64,000 bases of DNA from Proteus sp. FME41 (GCF_014897315.1 NZ_JABUYL010000008.1:1-64000); one strand, 5' to 3'. Counted from the stretch's first letter, positions 19,619 through 30,460 are shown. The notes: generated from the sequence alone by a model not told the origin. Numbers and translations: made by a program.

Positions 19619-20479
19619 TTAATTATCCAGACTATTAATTAATGCCTGAGAACTTAACACTAATGTCTTGGCACATTCATCACGTTTCTTTAATAACGCC
19701 ATAAAAATAAGATCTGTTATTGTATTTTGTGCAGTACGAGAAGAGATTGATGCACTTCGCCACTCCCCTTCATCCGCAATTGTTTCTAATATATAATCGG
19801 CAATTCTGCCTAATGGCGAGTGCTTCTCTCCCGTTATGGCGATAATTTTTGCCCCTTGTTTTTTAGCAACTGAAGCCGCCACTAACATATCTTTTCTTTT
19901 TCCACTATATGAAATCACAATTTGTAAATCTTTTGAACTTAACATTTGCGCAACAGAAATTTGTACATGATGATCGGTTTCAATCAATGTAGTGATCCCT
20001 ATTTTTTGTAATTTATAACTTAAATCCCTTGCGACTAATCCTGAACCACCAATCCCTATAATTTGAACCCGTAAGGCTTCATCAATAAGCTGAATAACCT
20101 TTTCAAAATGAAGATAATTAATTTGGCGAGTTGTATCACTAATTGAATTATTTTTCTCTTGAGCTAATTTTTGTGCAATAACGACTAAGCTATCATCAGA
20201 TCCAATTTGATTATGTAATATGTTCGGATTTTGTCCTGGACTAGCATTTTTTCGGCCTAACTCTTCACTTATCGCTAATTTCAAAGATGGAAAACCTTTA
20301 AATCCTATTTTTTGACTGAATTTCACAATAGCCGATTGACTTACTCCCATTGTTTCAGCAAGTTGCTGTGATGAAAGTGTCACCGTTTTCTCTGGGTTTT
20401 CTAAAATATAATCGGCTATTTTACGCTGGTTTGTAGCCATGCCCGGTTTGATCCAAGCAATTTTCGTTAATGTTGGCAT
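19619..20479 (-). CDS. RpiR/MurR-family transcriptional regulator (HTH plus SIS)
   Basis: An N-terminal helix-turn-helix (about 20-75, with TMGVSQSAIVKFSQKIGFKG) and a C-terminal sugar-isomerase (SIS) domain (about 120-270, with IIGIGGSGLVARDLSYKL and IVISYSGKRKDM) define an RpiR-type regulator that normally senses a phosphosugar. The start is set at ATG 20479 (MPTLTKIAWIKPGM); a GTG five codons earlier is possible. No sugar operon lies beside it, so its target is unknown. Its own upstream region is a 700-base AT-rich stretch. It is part of the inserted block between yheS and yheT. Confidence 0.88.
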   Translation of the reverse strand: MPTLTKIAWIKPGMATNQRKIADYILENPEKTVTLSSQQLAETMGVSQSAIVKFSQKIGFKGFPSLKLAISEELGRKNASPGQNPNILHNQIGSDDSLVVIAQKLAQEKNNSISDTTRQINYLHFEKVIQLIDEALRVQIIGIGGSGLVARDLSYKLQKIGITTLIETDHHVQISVAQMLSSKDLQIVISYSGKRKDMLVAASVAKKQGAKIIAITGEKHSPLGRIADYILETIADEGEWRSASISSRTAQNTITDLIFMALLKKRDECAKTLVLSSQALINSLDN

Positions 20480-21194
20480 AATAACAATATCCACTTCGAG
20501 TACTATATAGTGATATATGGAGTAATTTTTAATAAAGAGCTTAATGCCTAAAAAAATTAGATATCTATAATAAAATCAATTAGAAACAAAATATGAGTAA
20601 CAATAAATTATAAAAATAGTTATATTGTTATTGAAATACTTATTCTTATAATAATTCTATAATTTCTTTCTCTACTCATTAATCCCTGCATTTTATAATA
20701 GTTAATTATTTTTTTTCCAATTTTAAATAATAATTTATTCTTTCCAGTCAATAGCACGATATAAAATCAGTCTATATATATTCAATAAAATTACGTTTTT
20801 AAACATATCTATTAACTTAATAACAATAAATAAAACACGTAAAAACATTAACACAATAAAAAAACCTTTAATTACAACAAGTAAAAAGGAATAAATAATT
20901 CCCATAGAAAAGAATTATTTTTCATTTTTAAAACATAAAGATAGATAAATTAAAAGACTCACAAACTAATGGTTATATCGTGATGATAAAAATACGTCGT
21001 CAATAAACATTTTATATGAAGATAAACTGTAACATAAAATTTAATGATAATAGGCGATCGTAGATCTCCCTTTTGGGAGATAAATACTCTTTTTTTGACA
21101 CTCATCCAGAAAGATCATTTTGACTAAACTCAAAAAAACATCATATTTATCAAACAAATTAGGTTAACCATTGATTTATACCTATTTTATTAGT
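20480..21194. other. AT-rich non-coding stretch upstream of the RpiR-type gene
   Basis: About 715 bases, extremely AT-rich, with no credible ORF. One perfect hairpin (ATCTCCC/GGGAGAT, 21064-21081) is followed eight bases later by a T7 run, a poor terminator at best. It could be an H-NS-bound silenced region or the remnant of a lost gene; I see no remnant protein similarity. Confidence 0.4.
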
Positions 21195-21800
21195 TTACTC
21201 AATCCAGATTAAAGGGACACAAAGCGCCGTTAATATCCCCATCGAAATATTAAATATAAACCAAGAACCCCTGCTTTGTAGAAATAAGCTAATCAAACTT
21301 CCACCTAAAATCCAAACAATACCCACAACAAAATTCACAATCATCATCACAATACTAATGGCGATAACTGAATTAAAATAAGCATCCCCCGATAAACTAA
21401 AGCTCCCCACTGCACCTAATCCCATCATCCATGCTTTGGGGTTTAGGAATTGCAATAATCCACCTTGAAACCAACTTACTGCTTGGGGAGTTTTTGCTGG
21501 AATATCTAAACGCTGATAAGATGATGTGGCTGTTTTCCAAGCTAACCAAAGTAAGTATACGCTCCCCACCATCTTTAATCCGATATGCAGTGCAGGATAA
21601 ATAATTAATAATGCAGCCACACCAAATGCGGAGCTTAATAAAACACATTGCATACCCAGTATAATGCCAGCCATCAGCTTCAAGGAGCCTTTAAAACCTA
21701 CATTAGCGCCTGATGAGGTGAGTAATAAATTATTAGGGCCTGGCGTAATTGCAGCAATAAATAGGAAAATAGTTAAAGAAAAAATAAGGCTAATTGTCAT
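21195..21800 (-). CDS. LysE/RhtB-family amino-acid exporter
   Basis: The 201-residue membrane protein has about six transmembrane segments. It carries the family signature near the N-terminus (ITPGPNNLLLTSSGANVGF) and the second block QFLNPKAWMMGLGAV. LysE/RhtB proteins export amino acids such as homoserine, threonine, cysteine or O-acetylserine; the substrate here cannot be assigned. The gene is divergent from yheT, 99 bases away, and forms the right edge of the block inserted between yheS and yheT. Confidence 0.9.
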   Translation of the reverse strand: MTISLIFSLTIFLFIAAITPGPNNLLLTSSGANVGFKGSLKLMAGIILGMQCVLLSSAFGVAALLIIYPALHIGLKMVGSVYLLWLAWKTATSSYQRLDIPAKTPQAVSWFQGGLLQFLNPKAWMMGLGAVGSFSLSGDAYFNSVIAISIVMMIVNFVVGIVWILGGSLISLFLQSRGSWFIFNISMGILTALCVPLIWIE

Positions 21801-21899
21801 GGTGAGGGCTCAAAGATGTGACAGATGTTTTATTTTCACCGAAAATAGCAGTATGTTATTTAGCAAACAAGTGTTAATTCATTTTGATAGACGGGAAAT

Positions 21900-22880
21900 A
21901 TGTCTCAATACTTTAATCCAATGCGTTGGGCTAAAAATCCACATTTACAAACGCTTTTACCCAGAATAGTGCGTAGAACGCCACTATTAACGCCTTACTG
22001 GCAACGACTAAACCTTCCTGACAATGATTTTGTCGATTTAGCATGGAGTGAAGATCCGAAAATGGCGCTCAATAAGCCACGTTTAGTGATTTTTCATGGC
22101 TTAGAAGGAAGCTTTAGCAGTCCTTATGTTCACGGCATGTTATCCGCAGCAAAAGAGAGAGGCTGGTTAAGTGTAGTTATGCATTTTAGAGGATGCAGTG
22201 GTGAACCCAATAGACAAAAGCGTATCTATCACTCAGGTGAAACAGAAGATGCTCGCTACTTTTTAAACTGGCTAAAAAAGGAATTTGGCGAACAACCCAC
22301 GGCGGCAGTTGGCTACTCTCTTGGTGGAAATATGCTTGCTTATTATCTTGCTGAAAGTGGCGAAAGCGCAGTAGTCGATGCGGCCGTTATTGTATCTGCA
22401 CCATTAATGTTAGAACCTTGTTCGACAAAAATTGAACATGGTTTTTCCCGTTTTTATCAATGGTATCTGTTAAAGGAGCTAAAAAATAATGCGACACGAA
22501 AACTTATTCGTTACCCGGAATCATTACCAATTAGTTTACTGACGATAAAATCCATTAAAAAATTACGTCAGTTTGACGATTTAATTACCTCTAAAATTCA
22601 TGGATTTAAAGATGCGCTTGATTATTATCGTCAATGCAGTGCGTTACCTTTATTAAATAAAATAAAGAAAACGACACTGATCATTCATGCTAAAGATGAT
22701 CCTTTTATGTCTGCAGATGTGATCCCTGATGTTGCGACGTTACCCAATAATATTGAATATCAACTTACAGAGTTTGGTGGCCATGTGGGTTTTGTCAGCG
22801 GAAAGCTCTCTAAACCCGTTATGTGGCTTGAAAGTCGGATCCCTGACTGGCTAACCACCTATTTGGAGAAAGCCAAATGA
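21900..22880 (+). CDS. yheT: YheT-family alpha/beta hydrolase
   Basis: This 326-residue protein belongs to the AB-hydrolase YheT family. The oxyanion-side motif is [10 protein letters not shown], the nucleophile elbow [10 protein letters not shown] supplies serine, the acid is in HAKDDPF, and the histidine is in GGHVGFVSG. The family acts on lipid-like esters, but the natural substrate in enterics is not settled. ATG 21900 is preceded by ACGGGAA. It overlaps yheU by 4 bases (ATGA) and is followed by prkB, the conserved yheT-yheU-prkB unit. Confidence 0.94.
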   Translation: MSQYFNPMRWAKNPHLQTLLPRIVRRTPLLTPYWQRLNLPDNDFVDLAWSEDPKMALNKPRLVIFHGLEGSFSSPYVHGMLSAAKERGWLSVVMHFRGCSGEPNRQKRIYHSGETEDARYFLNWLKKEFGEQPTAAVGYSLGGNMLAYYLAESGESAVVDAAVIVSAPLMLEPCSTKIEHGFSRFYQWYLLKELKNNATRKLIRYPESLPISLLTIKSIKKLRQFDDLITSKIHGFKDALDYYRQCSALPLLNKIKKTTLIIHAKDDPFMSADVIPDVATLPNNIEYQLTEFGGHVGFVSGKLSKPVMWLESRIPDWLTTYLEKAK

Positions 22881-23098
22881 TAATACCTTGGAATGAGCTT
22901 TCCATAGAAACACTAGACAATCTTATTGAAAATTTCGTTTTACGAGAAGGCACTGATTATGGTATTCAAGAAAAAACACTTGAACAAAAAGTCATCGATG
23001 TAAAAAAACAACTCAAATCTGGTGAGGCCGTATTAGTGTGGTCTGAACTTCATGAGAGCGTCAATATTATGCCTACATCGCAATTTCGTTCTGATTAG
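22877..23098 (+). CDS. yheU: YheU family protein (UPF0270)
   Basis: This is a 73-residue acidic protein of the UPF0270 family, starting [29 protein letters not shown] in a pattern conserved across gamma-proteobacteria. The start overlaps the yheT stop in an ATGA, so the two are translationally coupled. The function is unknown. The 78 bases to prkB contain an 11-base direct duplication (AATAAGGGCCA twice, around 23127-23152). Confidence 0.92.
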   Translation: MIIPWNELSIETLDNLIENFVLREGTDYGIQEKTLEQKVIDVKKQLKSGEAVLVWSELHESVNIMPTSQFRSD

Positions 23099-23176
23099 CC
23101 ACCCAAGAGCGAAATCTTGCTATCAATAAGGGCCACCTCCAATAAGGGCCAACCTTATTTTGCAAAAGGATAATCT

Positions 23177-24046
23177 ATGTCAATCAAGCACCCTATCATC
23201 GCGGTTACAGGCTCAAGTGGTGCAGGAACGACCACAACAAGCCAAGCTTTTCGTAAAATATTCCAACAAGTTAATGCCAATTCAGCGTTAATTGATGGAG
23301 ATAGCTTTCATCGTTATACCCGCCCTGAAATGGATATGGCGATAAGAAAAGCCAAAGAGCAAGGACGACATATTAGTTATTTTGGCCCTGAAGCAAATGA
23401 TTTTAGCCTGCTAAGTTCGACATTTAGCCACTATAGTGAGACAGGGCAAGGCCAATCACGTAAATACTTGCACTCTTATGATGAAGCCACACCATACAAT
23501 CAATTACCTGGTACATTTACGCCATGGGAACCCTTGCCCGCAAATACGGATGTTCTCTTTTACGAAGGATTACATGGGGGCGTTGTCGCGGGTGAACATA
23601 ATGTCGCACAACATGTTGATTTATTAGTCGGCGTTGTTCCTATTGTCAACCTTGAATGGATACAGAAACTCATCCGAGACACGACAGAGCGAGGCCATTC
23701 ACAAGAAGCAGTAAGAGATTCTGTTGTGCGTTCAATGGACGACTATATTAACTACATTATTCCGCAATTTTCACGCACTCATATCAACTTTCAACGTGTA
23801 CCCACCGTTGATACCTCAAATCCATTTTCAGCCAAAGCCATTCCTACACTGGATGAAAGCTTTATTGTTATTCGCTTTCGAGGCTTAACGGATATTGATT
23901 TTCCCTATTTACTCGCCATGTTACATGGCTCATTTATGTCAACAATAAATACTATTGTAGTACCTGGTGGGAAATTAGGATTAGCGATGGAGTTAATTAT
24001 GGCACCGCTTGTCAAAAAACTATTAAATGGCGAAAAGATTAGTTAA
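23177..24046 (+). CDS. prkB: Phosphoribulokinase-like protein PrkB
   Basis: This 289-residue protein resembles phosphoribulokinase. A P-loop (GSSGAGTTTT, about residues 12-21) starts the kinase domain, and the conserved D-G-D-S-F-H and Y-D-E-A-T-P segments follow. Proteus has no Calvin cycle in this window, and the enteric protein's real substrate is not known, so the name reflects homology only. It ends the yheT-yheU-prkB unit and shares a bidirectional terminator with yhfA. Confidence 0.93.
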   Translation: MSIKHPIIAVTGSSGAGTTTTSQAFRKIFQQVNANSALIDGDSFHRYTRPEMDMAIRKAKEQGRHISYFGPEANDFSLLSSTFSHYSETGQGQSRKYLHSYDEATPYNQLPGTFTPWEPLPANTDVLFYEGLHGGVVAGEHNVAQHVDLLVGVVPIVNLEWIQKLIRDTTERGHSQEAVRDSVVRSMDDYINYIIPQFSRTHINFQRVPTVDTSNPFSAKAIPTLDESFIVIRFRGLTDIDFPYLLAMLHGSFMSTINTIVVPGGKLGLAMELIMAPLVKKLLNGEKIS

Positions 24047-24068
24047 CCAAGAGAAAATTTATTTCTAT

Positions 24069-24105
24069 AAAAATAATATCCCATTAATTAAGGGATATTA
24101 TTTTT
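24069..24105. terminator. Bidirectional prkB/yhfA terminator
   Basis: A 14-bp stem (AAAAATAATATCCC/GGGATATTATTTTT) with a 9-base loop serves both converging genes. Confidence 0.9.
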
Positions 24106-24135
24106 GAAATTAAATTTTATTTTAAAATATCAAAA

Positions 24136-24543
24136 TTAATCAGCATCTTTTATTTCAAATGAATGCGTAATATTCGCTGCTTTTCCTAGCATTAAAGAGA
24201 CCGAACAATATTTTTCTGCGGATAATTGGACTGCACGTTCAACAATTTTATCTGTTAATTCTTTCCCTGAAACAATAAAATGTAAATTAATATCAGTAAA
24301 TAAACGTGGCGCTTCCTCACGACGCTCTGATGTTAATTTCACTTCACAATCAGTGACTTGATGACGACCTTTACGTAAAATACTCACTACATCAATCGCA
24401 CTACATCCACCTGCAGCAATTAATACCATTTCCATTGGACTTGGTGCTTTATCACCAGAATTTCCATCCATCATAATTTGATGGCCTGATGAAGACTCGC
24501 CAACAAAAGATAAATCTTCGACCCACTTAACCCGAGCTTCCAT
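24136..24543 (-). CDS. yhfA: OsmC family protein YhfA
   Basis: This 135-residue OsmC/Ohr-fold protein has the two redox cysteines of the family, in AAGGCSAIDVVSIL and SAEKYCSVSLML. OsmC relatives reduce organic peroxides; YhfA's own activity is less clear. It is divergent from crp, the conserved enteric arrangement. The length and both cysteines are normal. The 313 bases up to crp contain the promoters of both genes. Confidence 0.94.
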   Translation of the reverse strand: MEARVKWVEDLSFVGESSSGHQIMMDGNSGDKAPSPMEMVLIAAGGCSAIDVVSILRKGRHQVTDCEVKLTSERREEAPRLFTDINLHFIVSGKELTDKIVERAVQLSAEKYCSVSLMLGKAANITHSFEIKDAD

Positions 24544-24856
24544 TTATTTTCCCCCTAAAGATGACAGAAACTAAAAGAGTACATTCTCATAATTCAACTG
24601 GCAATTAGCAAATAGGTTTATTATGCTGACTGCGTAAAACGAGACTTAATGCACTAATTGTGTTAAAAACAATATCTGCTTGATGATAGTGGTTAAGATC
24701 AATGCATTATTTTCTCATTTATTATAATCTATTCCTTATTAACTTACCGTGTTCTCAGGAAGTTAATAGGTAAAGATAGGATTTTTAAGCACGCTGTCTC
24801 AAAAGGGAACCTATCCGTTTTGAAAAGCTGCATTTAACGTACAGAGGATAACGCGA
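24544..24856. promoter_or_regulatory. yhfA-crp divergent regulatory region
   Basis: These 313 bases separate yhfA from crp. The leader just before crp (ACAGAGGATAACGCG) closely resembles the E. coli crp leader. I could not identify a convincing CRP site by eye, although crp is autoregulated in E. coli. Confidence 0.5.
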
Positions 24857-25489
24857 ATGGTTCTCGGCAAGCCGCAAACAGACCCGACTCTTGAATGGTT
24901 TTTGTCTCACTGCCATATTCACAAATATCCATCCAAGAGCACGCTGATCCACCAAGGTGAGAAAGCGGAAACACTTTATTATATTGTTAAAGGTTCCGTG
25001 GCAGTTCTTATTAAAGATGAAGAAGGAAAAGAAATGATCCTCTCCTACTTAAATCAAGGAGATTTCATCGGTGAACTTGGATTATTTGAAGAAGATCAAG
25101 AACGTAGTGCATGGGTTAGAGCAAAAACAGCCTGTGAAGTAGCAGAAATTTCCTATAAAAAATTCCGCCAATTAATTCAGGTTAACCCTGATATTCTGAT
25201 GCGCCTTTCAGCTCAAATGGCGAGCAGATTACAAACAACATCAGAAAAAGTAGGTAACCTTGCTTTTCTTGATGTAACAGGTCGTATTGCACAAACCTTA
25301 CTAAACTTAGCAAAACAACCCGATGCAATGACGCATCCTGATGGCATGCAAATTAAAATTACACGTCAGGAAATTGGTCAAATTGTAGGTTGTTCACGCG
25401 AAACTGTAGGCCGTATTCTTAAAATGCTAGAAGATCAAAACCTGATCTCAGCACACGGTAAAACTATCGTCGTTTACGGTACTCGCTAA
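24857..25489 (+). CDS. crp: cAMP receptor protein
   Basis: CRP is the global cAMP-dependent regulator of carbon use. The 210 residues are nearly those of E. coli CRP. The cAMP pocket is seen as [18 protein letters not shown] (Glu73, Arg83 and Ser84 equivalents), and the recognition helix as [19 protein letters not shown] at about 170-188. The start [16 protein letters not shown] is fixed by the conserved leader. In E. coli yhfK lies between crp and argD; here it is absent and a terminator follows. Spot 42, a CRP-repressed RNA in E. coli, is also in this window. Confidence 0.99.
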   Translation: MVLGKPQTDPTLEWFLSHCHIHKYPSKSTLIHQGEKAETLYYIVKGSVAVLIKDEEGKEMILSYLNQGDFIGELGLFEEDQERSAWVRAKTACEVAEISYKKFRQLIQVNPDILMRLSAQMASRLQTTSEKVGNLAFLDVTGRIAQTLLNLAKQPDAMTHPDGMQIKITRQEIGQIVGCSRETVGRILKMLEDQNLISAHGKTIVVYGTR

Positions 25490-25550
25490 GTTTACTTACC
25501 CGAACAAACTATAGCCCACTAAAAAAGGCTATTGATAATAAGATCTGCAT

Positions 25551-25578
25551 AAACCCCATCTTTATTGATGGGGTTTTT
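25551..25578. terminator. crp/argD bidirectional terminator
   Basis: The stem AAACCCCATC/GATGGGGTTT (25551-25560 with 25567-25576) has T- or A-runs on both sides, 9 bases before the argD stop. Confidence 0.88.
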
Positions 25579-25586
25579 CATATGTA

Positions 25587-26816
<1,230 letters not shown>

Positions 26817-26918
26817 TTATTCATCTTCATTGTGAAAATATAATCACTAAATATGAATAAAAAATCAAATGTGGTTTTGTATAAAAAGGCGTTATTTTGC
26901 CATTTAAATGCTATCCAT

Positions 26919-27494
26919 TTAATATTTAAGGAAATTATTTAATAGCTCATGTCCTTGCTCACTTAAAATACTTTCTGGGTGAAATTGAACCCCTTCAATG
27001 GGGAGTGTGCGATGACGAATACCCATTATTTCATCCACATTTCCATCATGCTGGCTCCAGGCCGTCACTTCAAAAGGTACTGGTAATGTTGTGGCATCAA
27101 TCACCAAAGAGTGATATCGCGTTACACTTAAAGGTCGATTAAGTCCTTTAAAAACACCTTGTTGATTATGATGTATCAATGAATTTTTACCATGCATCAC
27201 TTCTCGTGCTCTGATAACAGATGCACCAAACGCTTGTCCTATTGCTTGATGTCCAAGACAGACCCCAAGAATAGGAATTTCACCGGCAAACCGCTGTATA
27301 GCCTCAAGAGAGATCCCTGCTTCATCAGGGGTACAAGGTCCTGGCGAGATAACGAGATGTGCTGGCATCATCTTTTCTATCTCTTTAAGTCCGATCTCAT
27401 CGTTCCGCTTAACAACAACCTCAGCACCCAATTCACAGAAATACTGATAGAGGTTGTAGGTAAACGAGTCGTAATTATCAATAAGTAACAGCAT
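26919..27494 (-). CDS. pabA: Aminodeoxychorismate synthase, glutamine amidotransferase subunit
   Basis: PabA releases ammonia from glutamine for PabB to make aminodeoxychorismate, the precursor of p-aminobenzoate and folate. The 191 residues show the class I amidotransferase triad: Cys79 in GVCLGHQ, and His172 with Glu174 in FHPES. TrpG is close in sequence, but the argD neighbour is the pabA position. In E. coli fic and yhfG follow upstream; they are absent here, replaced by a 373-base gap before ppiA. Confidence 0.94.
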   Translation of the reverse strand: MLLLIDNYDSFTYNLYQYFCELGAEVVVKRNDEIGLKEIEKMMPAHLVISPGPCTPDEAGISLEAIQRFAGEIPILGVCLGHQAIGQAFGASVIRAREVMHGKNSLIHHNQQGVFKGLNRPLSVTRYHSLVIDATTLPVPFEVTAWSQHDGNVDEIMGIRHRTLPIEGVQFHPESILSEQGHELLNNFLKY

Positions 27495-27789
27495 ATTAGC
27501 CTATCCGACTGATTTTCTTATCATTATTTATTTTATTACTATTTTAAAGCGCGTATATACTTGCCAAAATAGCTCGTTGTTTAACCGACCTGGGTACAAC
27601 AAAGCCGATTATCATAGCACAGGTATAAAATATGAATAGTAAGCAAGAAAACCTGTTGATTTATTGCGCAATAACAAGAATGACGGTAATTGATGATGAA
27701 TAGAGTGATTAATAGCGTAATGAATAGTTATTGCAGGAGAACACACGAAAAAAGAGACAGTAAAAAATATTTTTTTTGTACTAAAAATC

Positions 27790-27813
27790 CCGGAATGAAG
27801 AGGATCATTCCGG
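27790..27813 (-). terminator. ppiA terminator
   Basis: A 9-bp stem (CCGGAATGA/TCATTCCGG, 6-base loop) is followed on the minus strand by GATTTTT. The rest of the pabA-ppiA gap (27495-27867) is AT-rich, with no gene visible where E. coli has fic and yhfG. Confidence 0.75.
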
Positions 27814-27867
27814 TTTATGTGTATTTTATCTTATTAGAATAAGTAAATATCCTATCCTAATAATGCG

Positions 27868-28437
27868 TTATTCTTTTACCACTTCAGCAGATAAAATAGT
27901 CACTGTTTTTACAGGGACATTTTGATAAGGTCCAATATTCCGAGTTTGAGCTTGTGAAATTTTATCAACAACATCCATCCCTTTCACAACTTTACCAAAT
28001 ACGGCATAGCCAAAATCACGTTGACCATGGTCTAAAAATGCATTGTCAGCCACATTAATAAAAAATTGACTGGTTGCACTGTCTTTATCTGACGTGCGGG
28101 CCATAGCAATGGAGCCTTTTACATTGCGTAACCCATTATCTGCTTCATTCTTAATGGGTGCTCCCGTTTGCTTTTGTTGCAAATCAGCCGTGAAGCCACC
28201 ACCTTGAACCATAAAACCAGGAATAACACGATGAAAAGTGGTTCCGTTATAGTATCCATCTTCGACATACTGAATAAAATTTTTCGTTGTAATTGGCGCT
28301 TTTTTATTATCCAGTGATATTTCAATATTGCCTTCAGAGGTGACTAATTTAACGAAGGTTTCTCCCGTTGCCATTGCAAAAGTCGCTGTTGTTAAAGTGC
28401 AAGCGGTAACGAAGGTGACAAGAAAACGTTTTAACAT
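27868..28437 (-). CDS. ppiA: Periplasmic cyclophilin PpiA
   Basis: PpiA is a cyclophilin-type peptidyl-prolyl isomerase exported by a signal peptide (residues 1-23, ending TFAMA). The cyclophilin core is clear: [47 protein letters not shown] and [16 protein letters not shown] hold the catalytic Arg, Phe and Gln positions. It has 189 residues, the usual length. The upstream gap separates it from engB, which in E. coli is far away, so a rearrangement breakpoint lies just beyond it. Confidence 0.95.
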   Translation of the reverse strand: MLKRFLVTFVTACTLTTATFAMATGETFVKLVTSEGNIEISLDNKKAPITTKNFIQYVEDGYYNGTTFHRVIPGFMVQGGGFTADLQQKQTGAPIKNEADNGLRNVKGSIAMARTSDKDSATSQFFINVADNAFLDHGQRDFGYAVFGKVVKGMDVVDKISQAQTRNIGPYQNVPVKTVTILSAEVVKE

Positions 28438-28707
28438 GCAGGGATCCTTTACTTTAATAGTCTACAACTTACTTAATATGCAGCGATTCTAATTCGCTGA
28501 GGTAAATAGTGCCAATCATTTACCTTTATTTACGCTTAATAAGTCTAATTACGTCATAACAGCGTAAATTTTAATTTTTAAGCTCTGTTATAAGTCGTTA
28601 AATTGCGCCAAAATAGAGCGAATAGATATTTTAGATATTCATTCTCATGCAAAATTGAAATGAGTATGCATGAGAAACCGCATTATTTCAGAGAGGTTTA
28701 TACCATA

Positions 28708-29313
28708 ATGACCCAATTTAATTACCAAAAAGCACATTTCATCATTAGTGCACCTGATATCCGTCATTTACCACCAGATACCGGGATTGAAATTGCCTTT
28801 GCGGGTCGCTCTAATGCTGGTAAATCCAGTGCGTTAAATGCGCTAACCCAACAAAATGGATTAGCCAGAACCAGTAAAACTCCAGGCCGAACTCAATTAA
28901 TCAACCTCTTTCAAATTGAAGAAGGTTTACGCTTAGTCGATTTACCGGGTTACGGTTATGCTCAAGTTCCTGAAGAAATGAAGCGTAAATGGCAACGTTC
29001 TTTAGGAGAATACCTGCACAAAAGAGAATGCTTAAAAGGGATTGTCATTTTAATGGATATTCGTCATCCATTAAAAGATCTTGATATGCAGATGATTGAT
29101 TGGGCGGTTGAATCAGAACTTCCAGCGCTTATTTTACTGACTAAGGCCGATAAATTAGCGTCTGGTGCGCGTAAACAGCAGTTAATGAAAGTAAAAGAGG
29201 AACTGGCAAGTAAAATTGGTGATATCCGCGTGGAATATTTTTCATCATTGAAAAAAATCGGTATTGAGCAGCTACGTAACACACTTAATGAATGGTTCTC
29301 AGGGACAAAATAA
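28708..29313 (+). CDS. engB: Ribosome biogenesis GTPase EngB (YihA)
   Basis: EngB is an essential circularly arranged GTPase needed to build the 50S subunit. G1 ([10 protein letters not shown]) is at about 32-41, with the G3 segment [10 protein letters not shown] and the G4 segment LTKADKL following. The frame opens 35 codons earlier, but ATG 28708 ([20 protein letters not shown]) matches E. coli YihA and is preceded by AGAGGTTT, giving 201 residues. Spot 42 RNA and polA lie beyond it, as in E. coli. Confidence 0.95.
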   Translation: MTQFNYQKAHFIISAPDIRHLPPDTGIEIAFAGRSNAGKSSALNALTQQNGLARTSKTPGRTQLINLFQIEEGLRLVDLPGYGYAQVPEEMKRKWQRSLGEYLHKRECLKGIVILMDIRHPLKDLDMQMIDWAVESELPALILLTKADKLASGARKQQLMKVKEELASKIGDIRVEYFSSLKKIGIEQLRNTLNEWFSGTK

Positions 29314-29322
29314 CACCCTATA

Positions 29323-29441
29323 CTCTAAATATGTCAGGATACCGCTACGCGACAAGTAAGTGAGTGGCTAAGAACACACAAAAGTCTGTGACTAGTGCGA
29401 ATAAACGTAGCCAACAACACGATACATTGAAGTATAACGAG
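29323..29441. repeat. MITE-like intergenic palindromic repeat
   Basis: An approximately 119-base element has imperfect terminal inverted repeats (29323-29341 and 29423-29441, sharing CTC..ATA..TCA...TA) and a nested perfect GCTACG/CGTAGC pair (29344-29349, 29406-29411). The interior includes GACAAGTAAGTGAGTGGCTA. I recall similar intergenic repeats starting near CCCTATACTCTAAATAT in Proteus, Photorhabdus and relatives, but could not search. It ends right after engB. No coding content. Confidence 0.5.
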
Positions 29442-29561
29442 ACAATACTTAATCATAATTATCTCCCTTTCTTACTACACACATTTTGATCTTTTATTTC
29501 TAAGGGGAAAATCGCCTTTCCCCTCTCACTTATAGCACAAACCACTTCACGAATTTTAGGC

Positions 29562-29673
29562 AAAAAAATGCCCCAGTCGAAATAAAGTCGACTGGGGCAG
29601 CTAATATTCAGCTAAATCCGATTACGTGAAGTAAAAGGTCTGAAAGATAGAACATCTTACCTCTGTACCCTAC
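29562..29673 (-). ncRNA. spf: Spot 42 regulatory RNA
   Basis: The minus strand from 29673 begins GTAGGGTACAGAGGTAAGAT and runs nearly identically to E. coli Spot 42 through TTTACTTCACGTAATCGGAT. It ends in a GC-rich terminator stem (TGCCCCAGTCGA region) and a T7 run at 29562-29568. Spot 42 is an Hfq-dependent RNA repressing galK and other carbon genes, itself repressed by CRP-cAMP in E. coli. It keeps the ancestral place between engB and polA, though a second deformylase gene now separates it from polA. About 112 nt. Confidence 0.95.
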
Positions 29674-29941
29674 GAGAGATAATGTACTCTATTTTATTGG
29701 TTAATAAAAGCCCTTTTGTAATTTTTTTTCACAAGCCGACACGATTCAGCTGTGTGTTTATGTATTCAAACCACAAATAAATGTAGTTTAATTACATAAT
29801 TATGAGACTTTAATCACTTACATGAATGTGCTTAAAAATAGACCAAATCACACAAAAGGTGCGGTTTATCCTTGATGATTTTGTGATACGCTTACCGCGA
29901 GACCGTAGTAAATATGTAATTAGCGATAAAATGAGGTATCC

Positions 29942-30460
29942 ATGGCTGTATTAACGCTACTGCGTTTTCCCGATGAACGTCTGCGCAAAGTCGCAGTACC
30001 TGTGGAAAAAGTAGATGACGAAATACGCACATTAATCGACGACATGATTGAAACCATGTACGCAGAACGAGGTATTGGCTTAGCGGCACCTCAGGTTAAT
30101 GTATCGAAACGCATTGTTGTTATTGATGTTTCTGAAAACCGAGATCAACCACTTGCACTCATCAATCCTGAAATTATCAGCACTGAAGATGAAGTGATGG
30201 ATATGATGGATGGGTGTCTGTCTATTCCGGAGTCTTTTGCCCCAACAGAGCGTTACCGCTTCTTAAAGGTTAAAGCATTAGACAGAAATGGGAATGAAAT
30301 TGAACTTGAAGCCTCTGATTTGTTTGCAGGCTGCATTCAACATGAGCTAGACCATCTTGATGGTAAGCTCTTTATTGACCATTTATCTCCGTTAAAACGT
30401 CAACGCATTGAGAAAAAACAGAAGAAATTAAGTAAACTAACTGACCCACAAGTTGCTTAA
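29942..30460 (+). CDS. Peptide deformylase, second copy (Def-like)
   Basis: The 172-residue protein has all three deformylase motifs: GIGLAAPQ (44-51), DGCLS (90-94, with metal-ligand Cys92) and HELDH (134-138, His ligands and catalytic Glu135). It should remove the formyl group from nascent chains. Motif two has Asp where enteric Def has Glu (EGCLS), and the adjoining loop differs from E. coli Def. The usual def lies beside fmt, which is not in this window, so this is probably a paralogue. It sits between spf and polA, where E. coli has no gene. TGAGGT precedes the ATG. Confidence 0.85.
   Translation: MAVLTLLRFPDERLRKVAVPVEKVDDEIRTLIDDMIETMYAERGIGLAAPQVNVSKRIVVIDVSENRDQPLALINPEIISTEDEVMDMMDGCLSIPESFAPTERYRFLKVKALDRNGNEIELEASDLFAGCIQHELDHLDGKLFIDHLSPLKRQRIEKKQKKLSKLTDPQVA

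Noticed and set aside
23127-23152. Direct duplication AATAAGGGCCA before prkB as an insertion footprint
   Set aside because: Only two short copies 5 bases apart and nothing inserted between; simple slippage explains it.
29716-29732. TGTAA/TCACA pair upstream of Spot 42 as a CRP site
   Set aside because: The half-sites are separated by 7 bases and not 6, and one is imperfect; CRP control of spf is likely from E. coli, but this match does not prove the site.
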